64,000 bases of DNA, taken from the NCBI RefSeq assembly GCF_900106515.1, contig NZ_FNWF01000003.1, forward strand, positions 62,001-126,000. Reading direction: 5' to 3'. Shown here piece by piece: positions 1 to 8,134 of the stretch. Each line of letters begins with the position of its first letter. Position 1 is the first letter of the stretch. The notes under the pieces are model-generated. The model had not been told where the DNA came from. It saw nothing but the letters and a program-made list of their open reading frames with translations, and did no database searches. This DNA comes from Peptoniphilus lacydonensis (GTDB lineage Bacteria; Bacillota; Clostridia; Tissierellales; Peptoniphilaceae). The translations under genes were made by a program, and so were the position numbers.

Positions 1-1536
1 TTTGGTCATAATAGTTCCTATTGACCAGATAAGTTTTCCTACAATCATAAGTACAGGTCCAAGAGCAGCTATAAAAAGACCGATACCTGCAATAATACCT
101 TTTACTGGTCCTGGAAGTGCATTAAGTCCATTTACCAATTTTGTTAATATATCTACTGCTTTTCTAACAGCAGGCATTAAAAGTTCTCCAAAGGATATAG
201 CTAATTCTTCTAGGGCAGATTGTAGAATCTTTAATTGACCAGCTAGGTTATCCTGCATAGTAGCAGCCATTTTTTCTGCTGTTCCATCAGCGTTATATAT
301 GGCATCACTTAAGCTGTTGTAGTCCTTCTCACTAGCATTTATAATTGCCAACATTCCAGACATAGCGTTTTTACCAAATATCATGGATGCTGCTTGTGCT
401 TTTTGGGTTCCGTCTAAATTAGCAAAGGCTACTCTAAAGGTACTTAAAGTCTCATCAAGTGAAAGGCCCTGTACATCTTCAATAGATAAGCCCAACATGG
501 ACATTCCATTAATAACTTCTTTAGTTGGTGATGCGAGTCTTGTTAGTCCAAACCTTAAAGCTGTCCCTGCTTGTGAACCTTTTATTCCTGCGTTAGCCAT
601 TAACCCAATAGCGACTGCCGTATCTTCAACTGAATATCCAAGTGTCCCAGCAATAGGTGCAGCATATTTAAAGGTTTCGCCCATTAATGAAACATTGGTA
701 TTGGCATTAGATGATGCAGCAGCAAGAACATCAGCAAAGTGAGAAGAGTCTTCAGCTTTTAAACCAAAGGCTGTAAGGGCATCTGTAACGATATCTGAAG
801 TAGTAGCTAGATCCTCACCACTAGCTGCAGCAAGGTTCATGACTCCTTCAATACCACTAATCATATCTTTACTTTTCCAACCAGCCATGGCCATATAATT
901 CATAGCCTCTGCCGCTTCAGATGCCGAGAACTTGGTCTTGGCTCCCATTTCACGAGCCTTTTCTCTCAGAGCGTCAAAGTCGGACCCTGTTGCACCAGAT
1001 ACTGCTTTTACCTTTGACATACCAGAATCAAAATCTGAAGCAGTCTTTACTGCTGCTACCCCAAGACCTGCTACTGCAAGAGATACTGGCATCATTTTTC
1101 TTCCCACGTTTTCTATATTTTGCCCTGTGTTTTGCCATTTTTCCCCAGTAATAGCTATGTTTTGCAGGGTTTGATTAGTGGTTGCTCCTTGTCTTTCTAG
1201 AGATTTTAGGGCTTGTTCTGTTTCAATAATCTCTCGTTTAAGGGCATCATATTGCTCTTGGGAAATCTTACCTTCTGCAAGAGCCTGTTCAGCTTGTTTT
1301 TGTGCCTCTTTCAAAGAAGTTAATTTGTTCTTTGTTTCTTCTAAGGTCTGTCCTAATAACTTATGCTTTTGGGAGATAAGTTCTGTGTTTCCAGGATCAA
1401 GTTTAAGAAGTTTGTTAACATCACGAAGTTCAGACTGAGTATGTTTAATCTCTGTATTAACTTGTTTTAGTGCAGTCTGCAATTTGGTAGTGTCCCCACC
1501 AATCTCAACAGTTATCCCCTTTATTCTATTTGCCAA
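1..1536 (-). CDS. Phage tail tape measure protein (3' end outside window)
   Basis: This is the N-terminal ~512 residues of a tail tape measure protein, which sets tail length and is threaded inside the tail tube. Residues ~20-120 form a Gln/Glu/Lys-rich coiled coil. A TP901-type core follows, with the hallmark stretches DFDSGMSKVKAVSGATGSDF, EAMNYMAMAGWK and later hydrophobic Gly/Ala-rich segments. The start is a TTG at 1536-1534 placed 7 nt after AGGAGG; no ATG competes nearby. In this phage type it normally follows the G/GT chaperone directly, but here a 2.7-kb accessory cassette lies between them. The C-terminus runs off the left edge. Confidence 0.93.
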   Translation of the reverse strand, partial: MANRIKGITVEIGGDTTKLQTALKQVNTEIKHTQSELRDVNKLLKLDPGNTELISQKHKLLGQTLEETKNKLTSLKEAQKQAEQALAEGKISQEQYDALKREIIETEQALKSLERQGATTNQTLQNIAITGEKWQNTGQNIENVGRKMMPVSLAVAGLGVAAVKTASDFDSGMSKVKAVSGATGSDFDALREKAREMGAKTKFSASEAAEAMNYMAMAGWKSKDMISGIEGVMNLAAASGEDLATTSDIVTDALTAFGLKAEDSSHFADVLAAASSNANTNVSLMGETFKYAAPIAGTLGYSVEDTAVAIGLMANAGIKGSQAGTALRFGLTRLASPTKEVINGMSMLGLSIEDVQGLSLDETLSTFRVAFANLDGTQKAQAASMIFGKNAMSGMLAIINASEKDYNSLSDAIYNADGTAEKMAATMQDNLAGQLKILQSALEELAISFGELLMPAVRKAVDILTKLVNGLNALPGPVKGIIAGIGLFIAALGPVLMIVGKLIWSIGTIMTK

Positions 1537-1563
1537 TATCTCACCTCCTTAATTTTAAGCATC

Positions 1564-1591
1564 AAAAAAGCACCTAGAATTTTCTAGATGC
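1564..1591 (-). terminator. Intrinsic terminator of the peptidase/lipoprotein cassette
   Basis: On the minus strand GCATCTAGAA and TTCTAGGTGC form a 10-bp stem with one G-T wobble and a 2-nt loop, followed by six T. It lies between the lipoprotein stop and the tape measure ribosome binding site, so it would end transcription of the inserted cassette. A close relative of this stem sits before the portal gene at 10339-10364. Confidence 0.8.
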
Positions 1592-1622
1592 TTCTTAGCT
1601 AAGTTTTTTATCTAGTAATGAA

Positions 1623-2447
1623 TTAAAACGAATCTCCTCCAATTATTTTACCATTATAAGCATCAACATATATTAATACATCTTCAATCTCTATAACATA
1701 AGCTAAATGAAGAACACCAGATTTTTGAACTTTGATATTGTTTTTACTGTCTACTAAAAATGATGAATCCTTAAAAAAGTTATTAGATTTGATTACTTTT
1801 AACGAAATATTTTGAACACTTTCTGATTCTTTTTCATTAGATGCTGATAAAAAATCTTTTGCTATGTTTTTAGCTTTTATTTCATCTATCTTAGGTGGTT
1901 CTTTTATTATAAAGTCATCTATAATATCATATAGAATTATAGCGTTCTTATTTCTATCGAATACTACTCTAATTTGATTGTATGGGTTGAAAATATTAGC
2001 AGCATTAGCTTTATAAAAAGAATACATCTTATATTCTTTTGTATAATAGCCTATTTCTTCTTCTGTATAGTCAAATGGAATGTATTTATCTTTGATAAAT
2101 TTTACATACTCTTTTTTTGGATATTCTAAATCTTCTGCAATATCTTCATCCCACTTAAGAGTCGATAAAGCATCTACATTAATCACATCACTATTTTTAT
2201 CAAAAATAAAGATAGCCCCTTTAGAAGACTGAATTTTTATACCTCCATTATCCAAATCTTCTCTTTCTTTATAGATCAATTCTCCATCTTCTACATTATA
2301 TCCAAAATCCTTTAAGGTACTAATTATTTTAACTTTATCTAAATTATCAATCGAATTCATTTTCTTGGAGCATGCCATTAATAAAAATATTAAACAAATA
2401 CATATTAAATATTTTAAAGTTATTTTATTTTTCATAGTCACTTGCAT
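1623..2447 (-). CDS. PepSY-type lipoprotein
   Basis: A 274-residue predicted lipoprotein. The N-terminus has basic residues, a hydrophobic stretch and a lipobox ending LLMAC, so Cys26 would be lipidated and the protein held outside the membrane. The C-terminus, around VDAYNGKIIGG, matches the end of a PepSY domain. Most of the protein aligns by eye with the N-terminal ~290 residues of the peptidase encoded just upstream: both share a KYIP/KYVP-x-DY block, a PKID block and the PepSY end. It is therefore a paralogue lacking the catalytic part. The ribosome binding site is weak and the gene starts 8 nt after the peptidase stop, so translation is probably coupled; Met5 (2435) is an alternative start. 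PepSY domains are known in protease propeptides and inhibitors; a role as inhibitor or chaperone of the neighbour is inference. Confidence 0.75.
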   Translation of the reverse strand: MQVTMKNKITLKYLICICLIFLLMACSKKMNSIDNLDKVKIISTLKDFGYNVEDGELIYKEREDLDNGGIKIQSSKGAIFIFDKNSDVINVDALSTLKWDEDIAEDLEYPKKEYVKFIKDKYIPFDYTEEEIGYYTKEYKMYSFYKANAANIFNPYNQIRVVFDRNKNAIILYDIIDDFIIKEPPKIDEIKAKNIAKDFLSASNEKESESVQNISLKVIKSNNFFKDSSFLVDSKNNIKVQKSGVLHLAYVIEIEDVLIYVDAYNGKIIGGDSF

Positions 2448-2455
2448 GGTATTTA

Positions 2456-3892
2456 CTAAACTCTACCTGATATATTTTTATCACCCCAAAAACGTATATA
2501 ATAATATGTTCCTGGCTTCTCAATAGCTCTTAATACATTAGAATAAAATGTTTTGCTTGGATTTCTTCTGACTTGATGCTTTAAATTTCCAGTAAAATCC
2601 AACATTGTACCTAGTTCAACCCCTTTATACCAACCTAAAAATATTTTCCCATTTGAAGATCCGCTAATACCAAAAGCGTCTCTCCACCTTGTATCTTCTG
2701 CCGTATTACACCCATTTAAAAAAACAAATTTCCAACAACAAGTAACATCGTTTAGACTTAAATATCTTACATAACTATACTTTTGCCCATTTCCTAAAGA
2801 TATTGGTGAGGCATGACCGGAAAACGCAAACGCATAATTGTTTCCATCTCCTCGAACAAATCTTCTTAAGCTTACCCCATTATCATTGTCTGCTGAATCT
2901 GTATATGAATTATATCCCAACGAATTAAGGATAGAATTAATGTTGGATGCTGAACTAGTAAAATATTTTGTATTTCTGCCCTTATGTGTTCCATAATATG
3001 AAGCCCCATCTTTTGACGCTGCAAACTCATCTCCACCTATTATTTCACCGGTATAAGCATCAACCAAAACAGAAAAATCATCAAATGTAACAACATATGA
3101 ACAATGTAATGGTCTTTCTAACTGTCTATTGGCATAGATTTCTAAGTCAATATCGTTTAATCCTTCAAGCGAATTATTTTCAAAATAGTCATTTTCTTTT
3201 CTGACTTCCAACTCTATCAAAGGAATCCCAGAATAATTGAATTTTATATTATTATTCTCACAATAATTAATTGCTATTTCCATTGCTTCATTTCTATCAA
3301 TCTTTGGTAGACCATTTACAATATACTCATGGCACTGATTAAACCCTAAAACGGTATGCGTTTTAAAATCTACTGTTATTTTATATGAATCATAATAATT
3401 TGTTATATCGTATTGATTATCTTTCAAACAAATAATCTGATGGAATCCATCCAAAATAGGTTTTACTTCAATAATGTTGTAATCATTAGGCACATATTTA
3501 GATACTATTAAATCAATATATTTTTTATCAGTATCAATAAAATACTTCTCATTTTCATCTGTTAAGGATAAACTATCCGCAATATCATATTGATCTACAG
3601 AGACTACATCCAGATTTTCTGTTAAAGTAATTTTTCTTTTACCTTCATCAGATACAATTGATATAAGACCATCATTTTTTCTTATTTCTATATTTTCACC
3701 TTTAGTATCATTAGCACTCATACTATAGAAATGTATATTAGTGCCTTGTGTTTTAAAATTAAAATCATTCAATATTTGATCTATTTCTGTTTTAATATCC
3801 TTATCTACATAGCTACCCGCAAATACAACACTTGGTGCTAAAAACGATACCAGCACTAATAAATATCCAATAAAAAGTTTAATCTTTTTCAT
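2456..3892 (-). CDS. Secreted caspase-like (clan CD) cysteine peptidase with PepSY prodomain
   Basis: A 478-residue secreted protein. Residues 1-25 are a signal peptide. Residues ~100-290 are a PepSY-like region ending VDAYTGEIIGG. Residues ~300-478 look like a caspase/gingipain/CHAT-type fold: a hydrophobic strand then FSGHAS (His360), then a strand FVFLNGC (Cys395) followed by acidic residues, which is the His-then-Cys order of clan CD peptidases. The start follows AGGAGGT at normal spacing. It is the first structural gene of an accessory cassette (HTH, peptidase, lipoprotein) inside the tail module and is not a phage structural protein. The exact peptidase family and substrate are not determined; the dyad assignment is by motif only. 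Confidence 0.6.
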   Translation of the reverse strand: MKKIKLFIGYLLVLVSFLAPSVVFAGSYVDKDIKTEIDQILNDFNFKTQGTNIHFYSMSANDTKGENIEIRKNDGLISIVSDEGKRKITLTENLDVVSVDQYDIADSLSLTDENEKYFIDTDKKYIDLIVSKYVPNDYNIIEVKPILDGFHQIICLKDNQYDITNYYDSYKITVDFKTHTVLGFNQCHEYIVNGLPKIDRNEAMEIAINYCENNNIKFNYSGIPLIELEVRKENDYFENNSLEGLNDIDLEIYANRQLERPLHCSYVVTFDDFSVLVDAYTGEIIGGDEFAASKDGASYYGTHKGRNTKYFTSSASNINSILNSLGYNSYTDSADNDNGVSLRRFVRGDGNNYAFAFSGHASPISLGNGQKYSYVRYLSLNDVTCCWKFVFLNGCNTAEDTRWRDAFGISGSSNGKIFLGWYKGVELGTMLDFTGNLKHQVRRNPSKTFYSNVLRAIEKPGTYYYIRFWGDKNISGRV

Positions 3893-3995
3893 ACTGACCT
3901 CCTGTGAATTTTTTGCTTACATATTGTGTTCTTATGGTTTATATACTACAGTCTATATCGCCGTTCTTATACCTTTGTGGATTTAAATATATCAT

Positions 3996-4223
3996 CTAAT
4001 TACCTCCTGTGCCTACATTACAACACTCACACTCGTCAAGACCAAATAATGTGTAAACACATGTATCTAGTTTGTTTGCGATTTCTATTCCTACAGAAAT
4101 TGTAGCTTGAGCCTCTCCACGTTCTAAAAGGCTAATATATTGTCTTGTAACACTAAGTCCATTAGCTAATTGCTCTTGAGTTAATCCTTTTTCTTTCCTT
4201 ATTTGTTTTATTCTATTTCCCAT
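3996..4223 (-). CDS. Small XRE/Cro-type HTH regulator
   Basis: A 75-residue protein filled by one HTH_3 domain (residues 3-60): IRKEKGLTQEQLANGLSVTR is helix 2 plus the start of the recognition helix, followed by QYISLLERGEA. A Cys-rich tail (DECECCNVG) follows and could bind metal or sense redox; that is inference. It is the first gene of the peptidase cassette, behind a good sigma-A promoter at 4269-4297, and probably regulates that cassette rather than phage immunity. Confidence 0.8.
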   Translation of the reverse strand: MGNRIKQIRKEKGLTQEQLANGLSVTRQYISLLERGEAQATISVGIEIANKLDTCVYTLFGLDECECCNVGTGGN

Positions 4224-4268
4224 TGTTTTTAAATCTACCTACCTATCCCACTTTCTTAAGTTAAAACT

Positions 4269-4297
4269 AGTATAACATATTATCTTTTAAATTGCAA
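4269..4297 (-). promoter_or_regulatory. Sigma-A-type promoter of the peptidase cassette
   Basis: On the minus strand TTGCAA (4297-4292), a 17-bp spacer, then TATACT (4274-4269). It begins just after the stop of the extended tail chaperone (4315) and points into the HTH gene. This supports independent expression of the cassette in the lysogen. Confidence 0.7.
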
Positions 4298-4314
4298 CTA
4301 TATTTGCTAAATTG

Positions 4315-4853
4315 TTAAAACCTATCAAAATCATCCTGTGTCGCTACTTCCCTGTATTTATATTCATCGTTATTCTTTTCTGTGAACATATCATTTACAA
4401 GTCCAATTGTTAGTAGAGATAAATCAGAAACAGAAAGACCAAGTTCCACTGCCCTTAGTAAAAACAAGGGTGTAGTCATTGGTCTTTCTGTTGGTCTTAC
4501 TTTTTTTTAGGAACTTCTTCCGATTTTATATTAAGTCCCCACAACTCAATTAGCTGAGGTAGAATTTGATAAATTGAAAAAGTTGAGAAATTATCTAACC
4601 ATTCTTCTGGACTATCTGGCACAGATTTATCCCCATGTTTAGCCATTACATATGCTATATTTTCAAATAACTCAAGTGAACCTATATCAAGATTGGATTT
4701 ATCTTCATCATTTTTCTTCATGGACTTTTCTAGTTCCATTAAGTCTTTGAAGATATCTCTTCCAAATTTAAGTCTATAGATTCTTGGGATAGCTGCTGAT
4801 GCACGGAAAACAACTTCTTTCCCATCGATTTGAATTTTCTTGGTTAGTGCCAT
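4315..4853 (-). CDS. Tail assembly chaperone GT fusion (-1 frameshift product)
   Basis: A -1 slip at the A-run at 4508-4500 joins the 118-residue G protein to a 61-residue T extension that begins V-R-P-T-E-R-P and ends DDFDRF at the stop at 4315. The total is about 179 residues. The T frame has a stop immediately upstream of the slippery run and no start of its own, so it can only be made by frameshifting. In lambda-like and many siphoviruses the G and GT proteins coat the tape measure protein before the tail tube polymerises. The tape measure gene normally follows at once; here an accessory cassette separates them. Confidence 0.85.
4497..4853 (-). CDS. Tail assembly chaperone G (unshifted product)
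   Basis: A 118-residue protein encoded between the major tail protein and the frameshift site. It has the look of Firmicutes phage gpG-type chaperones: a short N-terminal beta segment (KKIQIDGKEVVFRASA) followed by IPRIYRLKFGRDIFKDL and a helical remainder. It stops at TAA directly after codons AAA AAA AAG. It should be made in excess over the GT fusion. The start ATG at 4853 lies just downstream of the tail protein stop. Confidence 0.85.
   Translation of the reverse strand: MALTKKIQIDGKEVVFRASAAIPRIYRLKFGRDIFKDLMELEKSMKKNDEDKSNLDIGSLELFENIAYVMAKHGDKSVPDSPEEWLDNFSTFSIYQILPQLIELWGLNIKSEEVPKKK
4500..4508 (-). promoter_or_regulatory. Programmed -1 ribosomal frameshift site
   Basis: The minus strand reads CCT, then eight A, G, TAA. 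It contains the canonical heptamer A AAA AAG in the zero frame immediately before the TAA stop. Slippage of both tRNAs by one base gives AAA AAA followed by GTA, opening the T reading frame. Confidence 0.85.
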
Positions 4854-4855
4854 AT

Positions 4856-5452
4856 TTATTTACCTCCAACACTTGCTCTTGAAGGTGTTACTGTAGTTTC
4901 TGTTGGCATATAGACTGACTTGTACCAACCATCATAAGTTTCCTTTGTAGTCTCTTCGCCTGTTCTAGCCTTTACATTTCCATTTGGAAGTGGTCTTGCT
5001 TGGATAGATAAGGTTTCTGGTTGAACTTCTCTTGATTCCTCGTTGGTTTCTCCTTCAAGTGTGGGTCTTGCTGCTGAGCAGTTATACATAACGTGACGGA
5101 TTTTCTTTTGGTCACCATCAAACTCAAATAACAGTGCAAAGTTTGCAGTTTCAGAATTTGAAGACTCAATTAGAACTTTATTAGAATCTGATTTTTCCAT
5201 CAAAACATCAGTCCTAAAAGATTCTGGAATAAGGGCGATTTCTAAATCTCCATCATATCCCATATTGTTTGAAATAGTGTAGTATTCAATTCCATCTGCA
5301 TAAAAGCTTTCAGGCTCTCCATTAGGATCCAATGAAATTGAAACAGCACCAGGCATTGGCACTGGTGTCTTATATTTAATAACGCCCTCTTCGGCTTTAT
5401 CAAAGAGAGCGTAGTGCACATTGCAAATATTAAACTTTACCTTATTTGCCAT
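4856..5452 (-). CDS. Phage major tail tube protein
   Basis: A 198-residue protein at the position of the major tail protein, between the tail completion gene and the G/GT chaperone. It begins MANKVKFNICNVHYALF and has the TP901-type phi13 tail pattern: Gly/Pro turns, PMPGAVSISLDPNGEPESFYADGIEYY and a beta-rich core ending with Thr/Ser-rich residues. The start is ATG 5452-5450, which has GGGAGG upstream. The frame stays open upstream to 5494 but that stretch lies in the inserted element. The first 12 codons are repeated, with synonymous changes, at 5621-5586 on the other side of the element. Confidence 0.88.
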   Translation of the reverse strand: MANKVKFNICNVHYALFDKAEEGVIKYKTPVPMPGAVSISLDPNGEPESFYADGIEYYTISNNMGYDGDLEIALIPESFRTDVLMEKSDSNKVLIESSNSETANFALLFEFDGDQKKIRHVMYNCSAARPTLEGETNEESREVQPETLSIQARPLPNGNVKARTGEETTKETYDGWYKSVYMPTETTVTPSRASVGGK

Positions 5453-5621
5453 AATTGTTACCTCCCATAAATTGTAGTGAGTCAGCTCCATCACAATTCT
5501 CTTCGCTCCTTATCAGTCGCAGAGAATTGGATTGCGTGACATCTGACCTACCTGCCACTCGCAAAGCTCGTGGGGTTAGGTCATTAACGTTACAAATATT
5601 AAATTTAACTTTATTTGCCAT
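5442..5621 (-). pseudogene. Truncated 5' copy of the major tail gene reading into the structured element
   Basis: An ATG at 5621 with a good ribosome binding site (GGAGG) starts a frame whose first 12 codons encode MANKVKFNICNV, identical in protein to the start of the complete tail gene but different at several third positions. The frame then runs through the 102-nt element and stops at 5442, inside the start of the true gene (59 residues). It overlaps the end of the preceding gene in the way compact phage genes do, so this is probably the original start site, cut off by the element. Confidence 0.7.
5481..5582 (-). ncRNA. Structured element, copy A (of two)
   Basis: On the minus strand it begins just after ATGA with GACCTAACC. 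Stems visible: GACCTA/TAGGTC enclosing CCAC-GA-GC...GC-GA-GTGG, which has tandem G-A steps inside; then GTCAG/CTGAC with inner GTCAC/GTGAT; then an 8-bp CAATTCTC/GAGAATTG. Copy B at 8843-8947 has the same layout, with changes on both sides of stems that keep pairing (for example CAATTTTC/GAAAATTG). That pattern indicates selection on a folded RNA or single-stranded DNA. No protein of its own is evident. The family is not recognised with confidence; a HEARO/omega-RNA-like or IS200/IS605-derived mobile element is one possibility because both copies follow ATGA. Confidence 0.65.
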
Positions 5622-5940
5622 TTTTTACCTCCATAGTAAATTCATAAAGAACTTCATAGAGTCTTTCTGATTCAATCCAAACTTCAGATTTTTCATAATA
5701 GACTTCTTCTCTATCAAGTATCTCTTCTATTTTTTCTTCTAGTTTTAAATCTTTCTTATCAGTATAAAGTTCTAAGTCTATCTGTGTGTTTTTATAAAAA
5801 ACCACTCCATCTGCACCAAAGTGTTTATTCTTTGGAAATAGATATACCATAAATGGTGGATCTGGACTTTCGCCCTCAGCAAAGTGCGAATATGCAAAGG
5901 GAAGTCCTATCTCTTCAATTATTTTTAATAGCCTATCCAT
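5611..5940 (-). CDS. Phage tail completion/terminator protein
   Basis: A 109-residue protein between the HK97 gp10-like gene and the tail tube gene, the usual place of the tail terminator in this phage type. Recognisable stretches are MVYLFPKNKHFGADGVV, then QIDLELYTDKKDLKLEEKIE, then YYEKSEVWIESERLYEVLYE near the C-terminus. It overlaps its upstream neighbour by 8 nt and its stop overlaps the start of the truncated tail gene copy. Function is from synteny and family resemblance. Confidence 0.7.
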   Translation of the reverse strand: MDRLLKIIEEIGLPFAYSHFAEGESPDPPFMVYLFPKNKHFGADGVVFYKNTQIDLELYTDKKDLKLEEKIEEILDREEVYYEKSEVWIESERLYEVLYEFTMEVKNGK

Positions 5941-6313
5941 CTTGTAATTTCCTCATTATATTTTCTTCCAATTCTCTAACTCCTTTCTCCTCAGCTGGTC
6001 CAATATGAGGCCTAGCAGATACTCTTCCTCCTTGTCTTAGAACATGGCCTTTCTCAAGTAGATGAGCCAGTTGGTATCTATTTCTTGAGTGAACTACAAG
6101 TTCTATTGAGTTCGAAGTTTCTTTCATAGTTTTTACAGACCAAGACTTAGAATATTTCTTTGTTTCTCCTACAGGTGCATTTTCTTGTATGTCTTTTCTA
6201 ATATTGCTACCAGCTTTTTTTACTTCCTTTTTGACTTCATCCGTAGCCATATCAGAATATTCTTCTAAGCCTTTCATTATTTCACTGGCGAGGTTTTCAA
6301 TTTTTACATTCAT
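5933..6313 (-). CDS. HK97 gp10-family tail component
   Basis: A 126-residue protein with the pattern of the HK97-gp10 family: an N-terminal helix, AGSNIRKDIQENAPVGETKK, an SKSWSVKTM strand, then YQLAHLLEKGHVLRQGGRV and PHIGPAEEKG near the C-terminus. These proteins act at the head-tail interface or in tail completion. It overlaps the next gene by 8 nt and its own start overlaps the adaptor gene stop by 4 nt, as in a tight late operon. Confidence 0.88.
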   Translation of the reverse strand: MNVKIENLASEIMKGLEEYSDMATDEVKKEVKKAGSNIRKDIQENAPVGETKKYSKSWSVKTMKETSNSIELVVHSRNRYQLAHLLEKGHVLRQGGRVSARPHIGPAEEKGVRELEENIMRKLQDG

Positions 6314-6642
6314 CTACTTACCTTCCTACATCTAAACTTTATAAGTCTGTTCTTGTAGTTCATAAAGTCAATTGAGATGATATTGTACTTTTCATCATCA
6401 AATAGAATTCTGTACTCTGAAGTATTAATATTCTTTAACCTATTTTGAAATCTTACAGTAAAAGAAATATCTGACCTGTCTATTTCCATACCAAGAAAAA
6501 CTTCTTCACCTTTGCCTTGAAAAGATATATAGGCTGAAGTTTCTATATAATCTGTCCATACTGATTTATGGTTACCAATTTCATCTACCTCAACATTTTT
6601 ATTTTGAAAGGTTATTTTTCTATTTAAATCCGATACCCTCAT
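6310..6642 (-). CDS. Phage head closure / head-tail adaptor protein
   Basis: A 110-residue protein of the SPP1 gp16-like head-tail joining family. It begins with RVSDLNRKITFQNKNVEVDE and has the typical middle YIETSAYISFQGKGEE and C-terminal YNIISIDFMNYKNRLIKFRC. It plugs the connector after DNA packaging in related phages. It overlaps the flanking genes by 1-4 nt. Confidence 0.85.
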   Translation of the reverse strand: MRVSDLNRKITFQNKNVEVDEIGNHKSVWTDYIETSAYISFQGKGEEVFLGMEIDRSDISFTVRFQNRLKNINTSEYRILFDDEKYNIISIDFMNYKNRLIKFRCRKVSR

Positions 6643-6914
6643 TAGAACTCAGCCTTTCTCATTCCAAATAATAAAGCCCTTAGCGTTAAGTTTAGTTCAG
6701 AATAATCTGCCTCTTCTCTATGCTCATAAAGATAAGCAGTCATATAGAGGGCAGCTATCTTTCCATTTGGATTTTTAGAAAGGTCTTCTTCACTATTAAC
6801 CCTAGCTACATCCATAGAGTGTTTGATTGATGAATGGATGAGAGATTCAATCATCTCATCCTCATCATCAAAATCCACCCTTAAATAGGACTTTGCCTCT
6901 TCAAGAGTAATCAT
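6642..6914 (-). CDS. Phage head-tail connector protein (gp6-like)
   Basis: A 90-residue, mainly helical protein of the gp6/YqbG-like connector family. It starts MITLEEAKSYLRVDFDDEDE, then has the conserved LIHSSIKHSMDVA helix and ends in a helix containing LTLRALLFGMRKAEF. The gene lies directly downstream of the capsid gene, as in HK97-type phages. Confidence 0.88.
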   Translation of the reverse strand: MITLEEAKSYLRVDFDDEDEMIESLIHSSIKHSMDVARVNSEEDLSKNPNGKIAALYMTAYLYEHREEADYSELNLTLRALLFGMRKAEF

Positions 6915-6924
6915 AGTTTACTCC

Positions 6925-8130
6925 TTAGGCAGTAGCACCGATTTTTAATAGTTTTACTGCTTCTCTTAAAACTAAGATTCCATCAACTCTTTCTTTGCCT
7001 AAGAAACCAACCATGCCATTTCCAGCAAATAGTTCCTTTAAGTCTTGGAAAGACCTGTTTCCTCTATCTCCAATCTTGTAATAAGAAAAATCGCCAAAGG
7101 CTACAGCAAGTTTTCCTTTTTCAGCTTTTGGAGCAAAGGCAGATGTATAAGCAGGATATCCTAAAAGTCTATCTGGTTCTCCATCTTTAAGTGATGGTTG
7201 CCAAATATATGCACCATTTACATCCTTAAGTTTTCTAATCTGAGCAACTGTTGCATCATTTAAAATTGCATCATTTAAAATGAAGGCTGCTTTCTTTCTA
7301 TAAGGTCTATCTAAAGAGTAAACTAAATCCATTAATTCATCTGCAGTAATTGTTTGAGCCTTTGTTGTCACACCAAGTTCTCCACCTTTTTTAGAATCAA
7401 AGATTCCTGTAGGCTTATTTACTCCATCTCCATTTAAGAAAGCATCTTCTTCAGCGTTTGCTAATGCTCTAGTAAATTCTTCAGCGATATATTTTTCTAA
7501 ATTAAAGGCTGCATCATATAAAAGTTCTTCAGTAACTTTAATTCCAACATGGAGTTTATGCGCATCAAGAGATACTTGATCAAAAGTACCATCTCCAAAG
7601 GTAAGTTGGCCACCTTCTTCAACCCATAGGGCTGCTGGCTTTGTAGCTGCAATATTGATTTTATGAAGTCCAGAAGTTTGAACTTTTGTAGCTAGTTTTC
7701 TTACAATATTTTCATCTTCAAGACCATTTACAATATCTACTTCCATTTCTTCTGGAACTAAATATCCACCACTTTCATCTGTACCTACTTTTAATTCATT
7801 TGAAATATCTCTAAAGTTAGTTCTTAGTGCTTTCATCATAGATTTCTTATAGACATTTCTTGCTCTCATTGGCTTTTCTTCTTCATTAAAAGTAGCAGGT
7901 TCATTTGTTAGTGCTTGAGTAGTAGGTTTTTCTAAGGATTTATCCATTTCTTCTTCCCTCTTCTTTCTTTCAATTTCACGAGTATAATTCTCGATAGTTC
8001 TCTCCATCTCTTCATATGTCTTAAAATCTTCATCAGACATTAGACCATTTTCATCTTTCTTAGATTCAGCAAATGATTTTGCCTCATCCCAAGCCCTAGT
8101 TCTCTTTTCCATTAGTTCTTTTAAGTTCAT
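6925..8130 (-). CDS. HK97-family major capsid protein
   Basis: A 401-residue capsid precursor. Residues 1-100 are a charged coiled coil (delta domain) that is normally removed by the prohead protease encoded next door. From ~110 the HK97 fold begins: VGTDESGGYLVPEEMEVDIV, then LWVEEGGQLTFGDGTFDQVS, the E-loop and the A/P-domain motifs FLNGDGVNKPTGIF, and near the end YYKIGDRGNRSFQDL. The gene follows the ClpP-type protease by 4 nt. Confidence 0.95.
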   Translation of the reverse strand: MNLKELMEKRTRAWDEAKSFAESKKDENGLMSDEDFKTYEEMERTIENYTREIERKKREEEMDKSLEKPTTQALTNEPATFNEEEKPMRARNVYKKSMMKALRTNFRDISNELKVGTDESGGYLVPEEMEVDIVNGLEDENIVRKLATKVQTSGLHKINIAATKPAALWVEEGGQLTFGDGTFDQVSLDAHKLHVGIKVTEELLYDAAFNLEKYIAEEFTRALANAEEDAFLNGDGVNKPTGIFDSKKGGELGVTTKAQTITADELMDLVYSLDRPYRKKAAFILNDAILNDATVAQIRKLKDVNGAYIWQPSLKDGEPDRLLGYPAYTSAFAPKAEKGKLAVAFGDFSYYKIGDRGNRSFQDLKELFAGNGMVGFLGKERVDGILVLREAVKLLKIGATA

Positions 8131-8134
8131 ATCT

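Noticed and set aside
383-742. Plus-strand open frame of 119 codons
   Set aside because: It is a mirror of the tape measure gene on the minus strand and has no ribosome site or recognisable domain.
4972-5169. Minus-strand 65-codon frame within the tail gene
   Set aside because: Shifted frame inside the major tail protein; composition is a by-product of that gene.
5481-5582. Reading the structured element as the start of a 59-aa protein gene
   Set aside because: The open frame through the element is not kept in copy B, where a stop follows after two codons, while the stems are kept in both.
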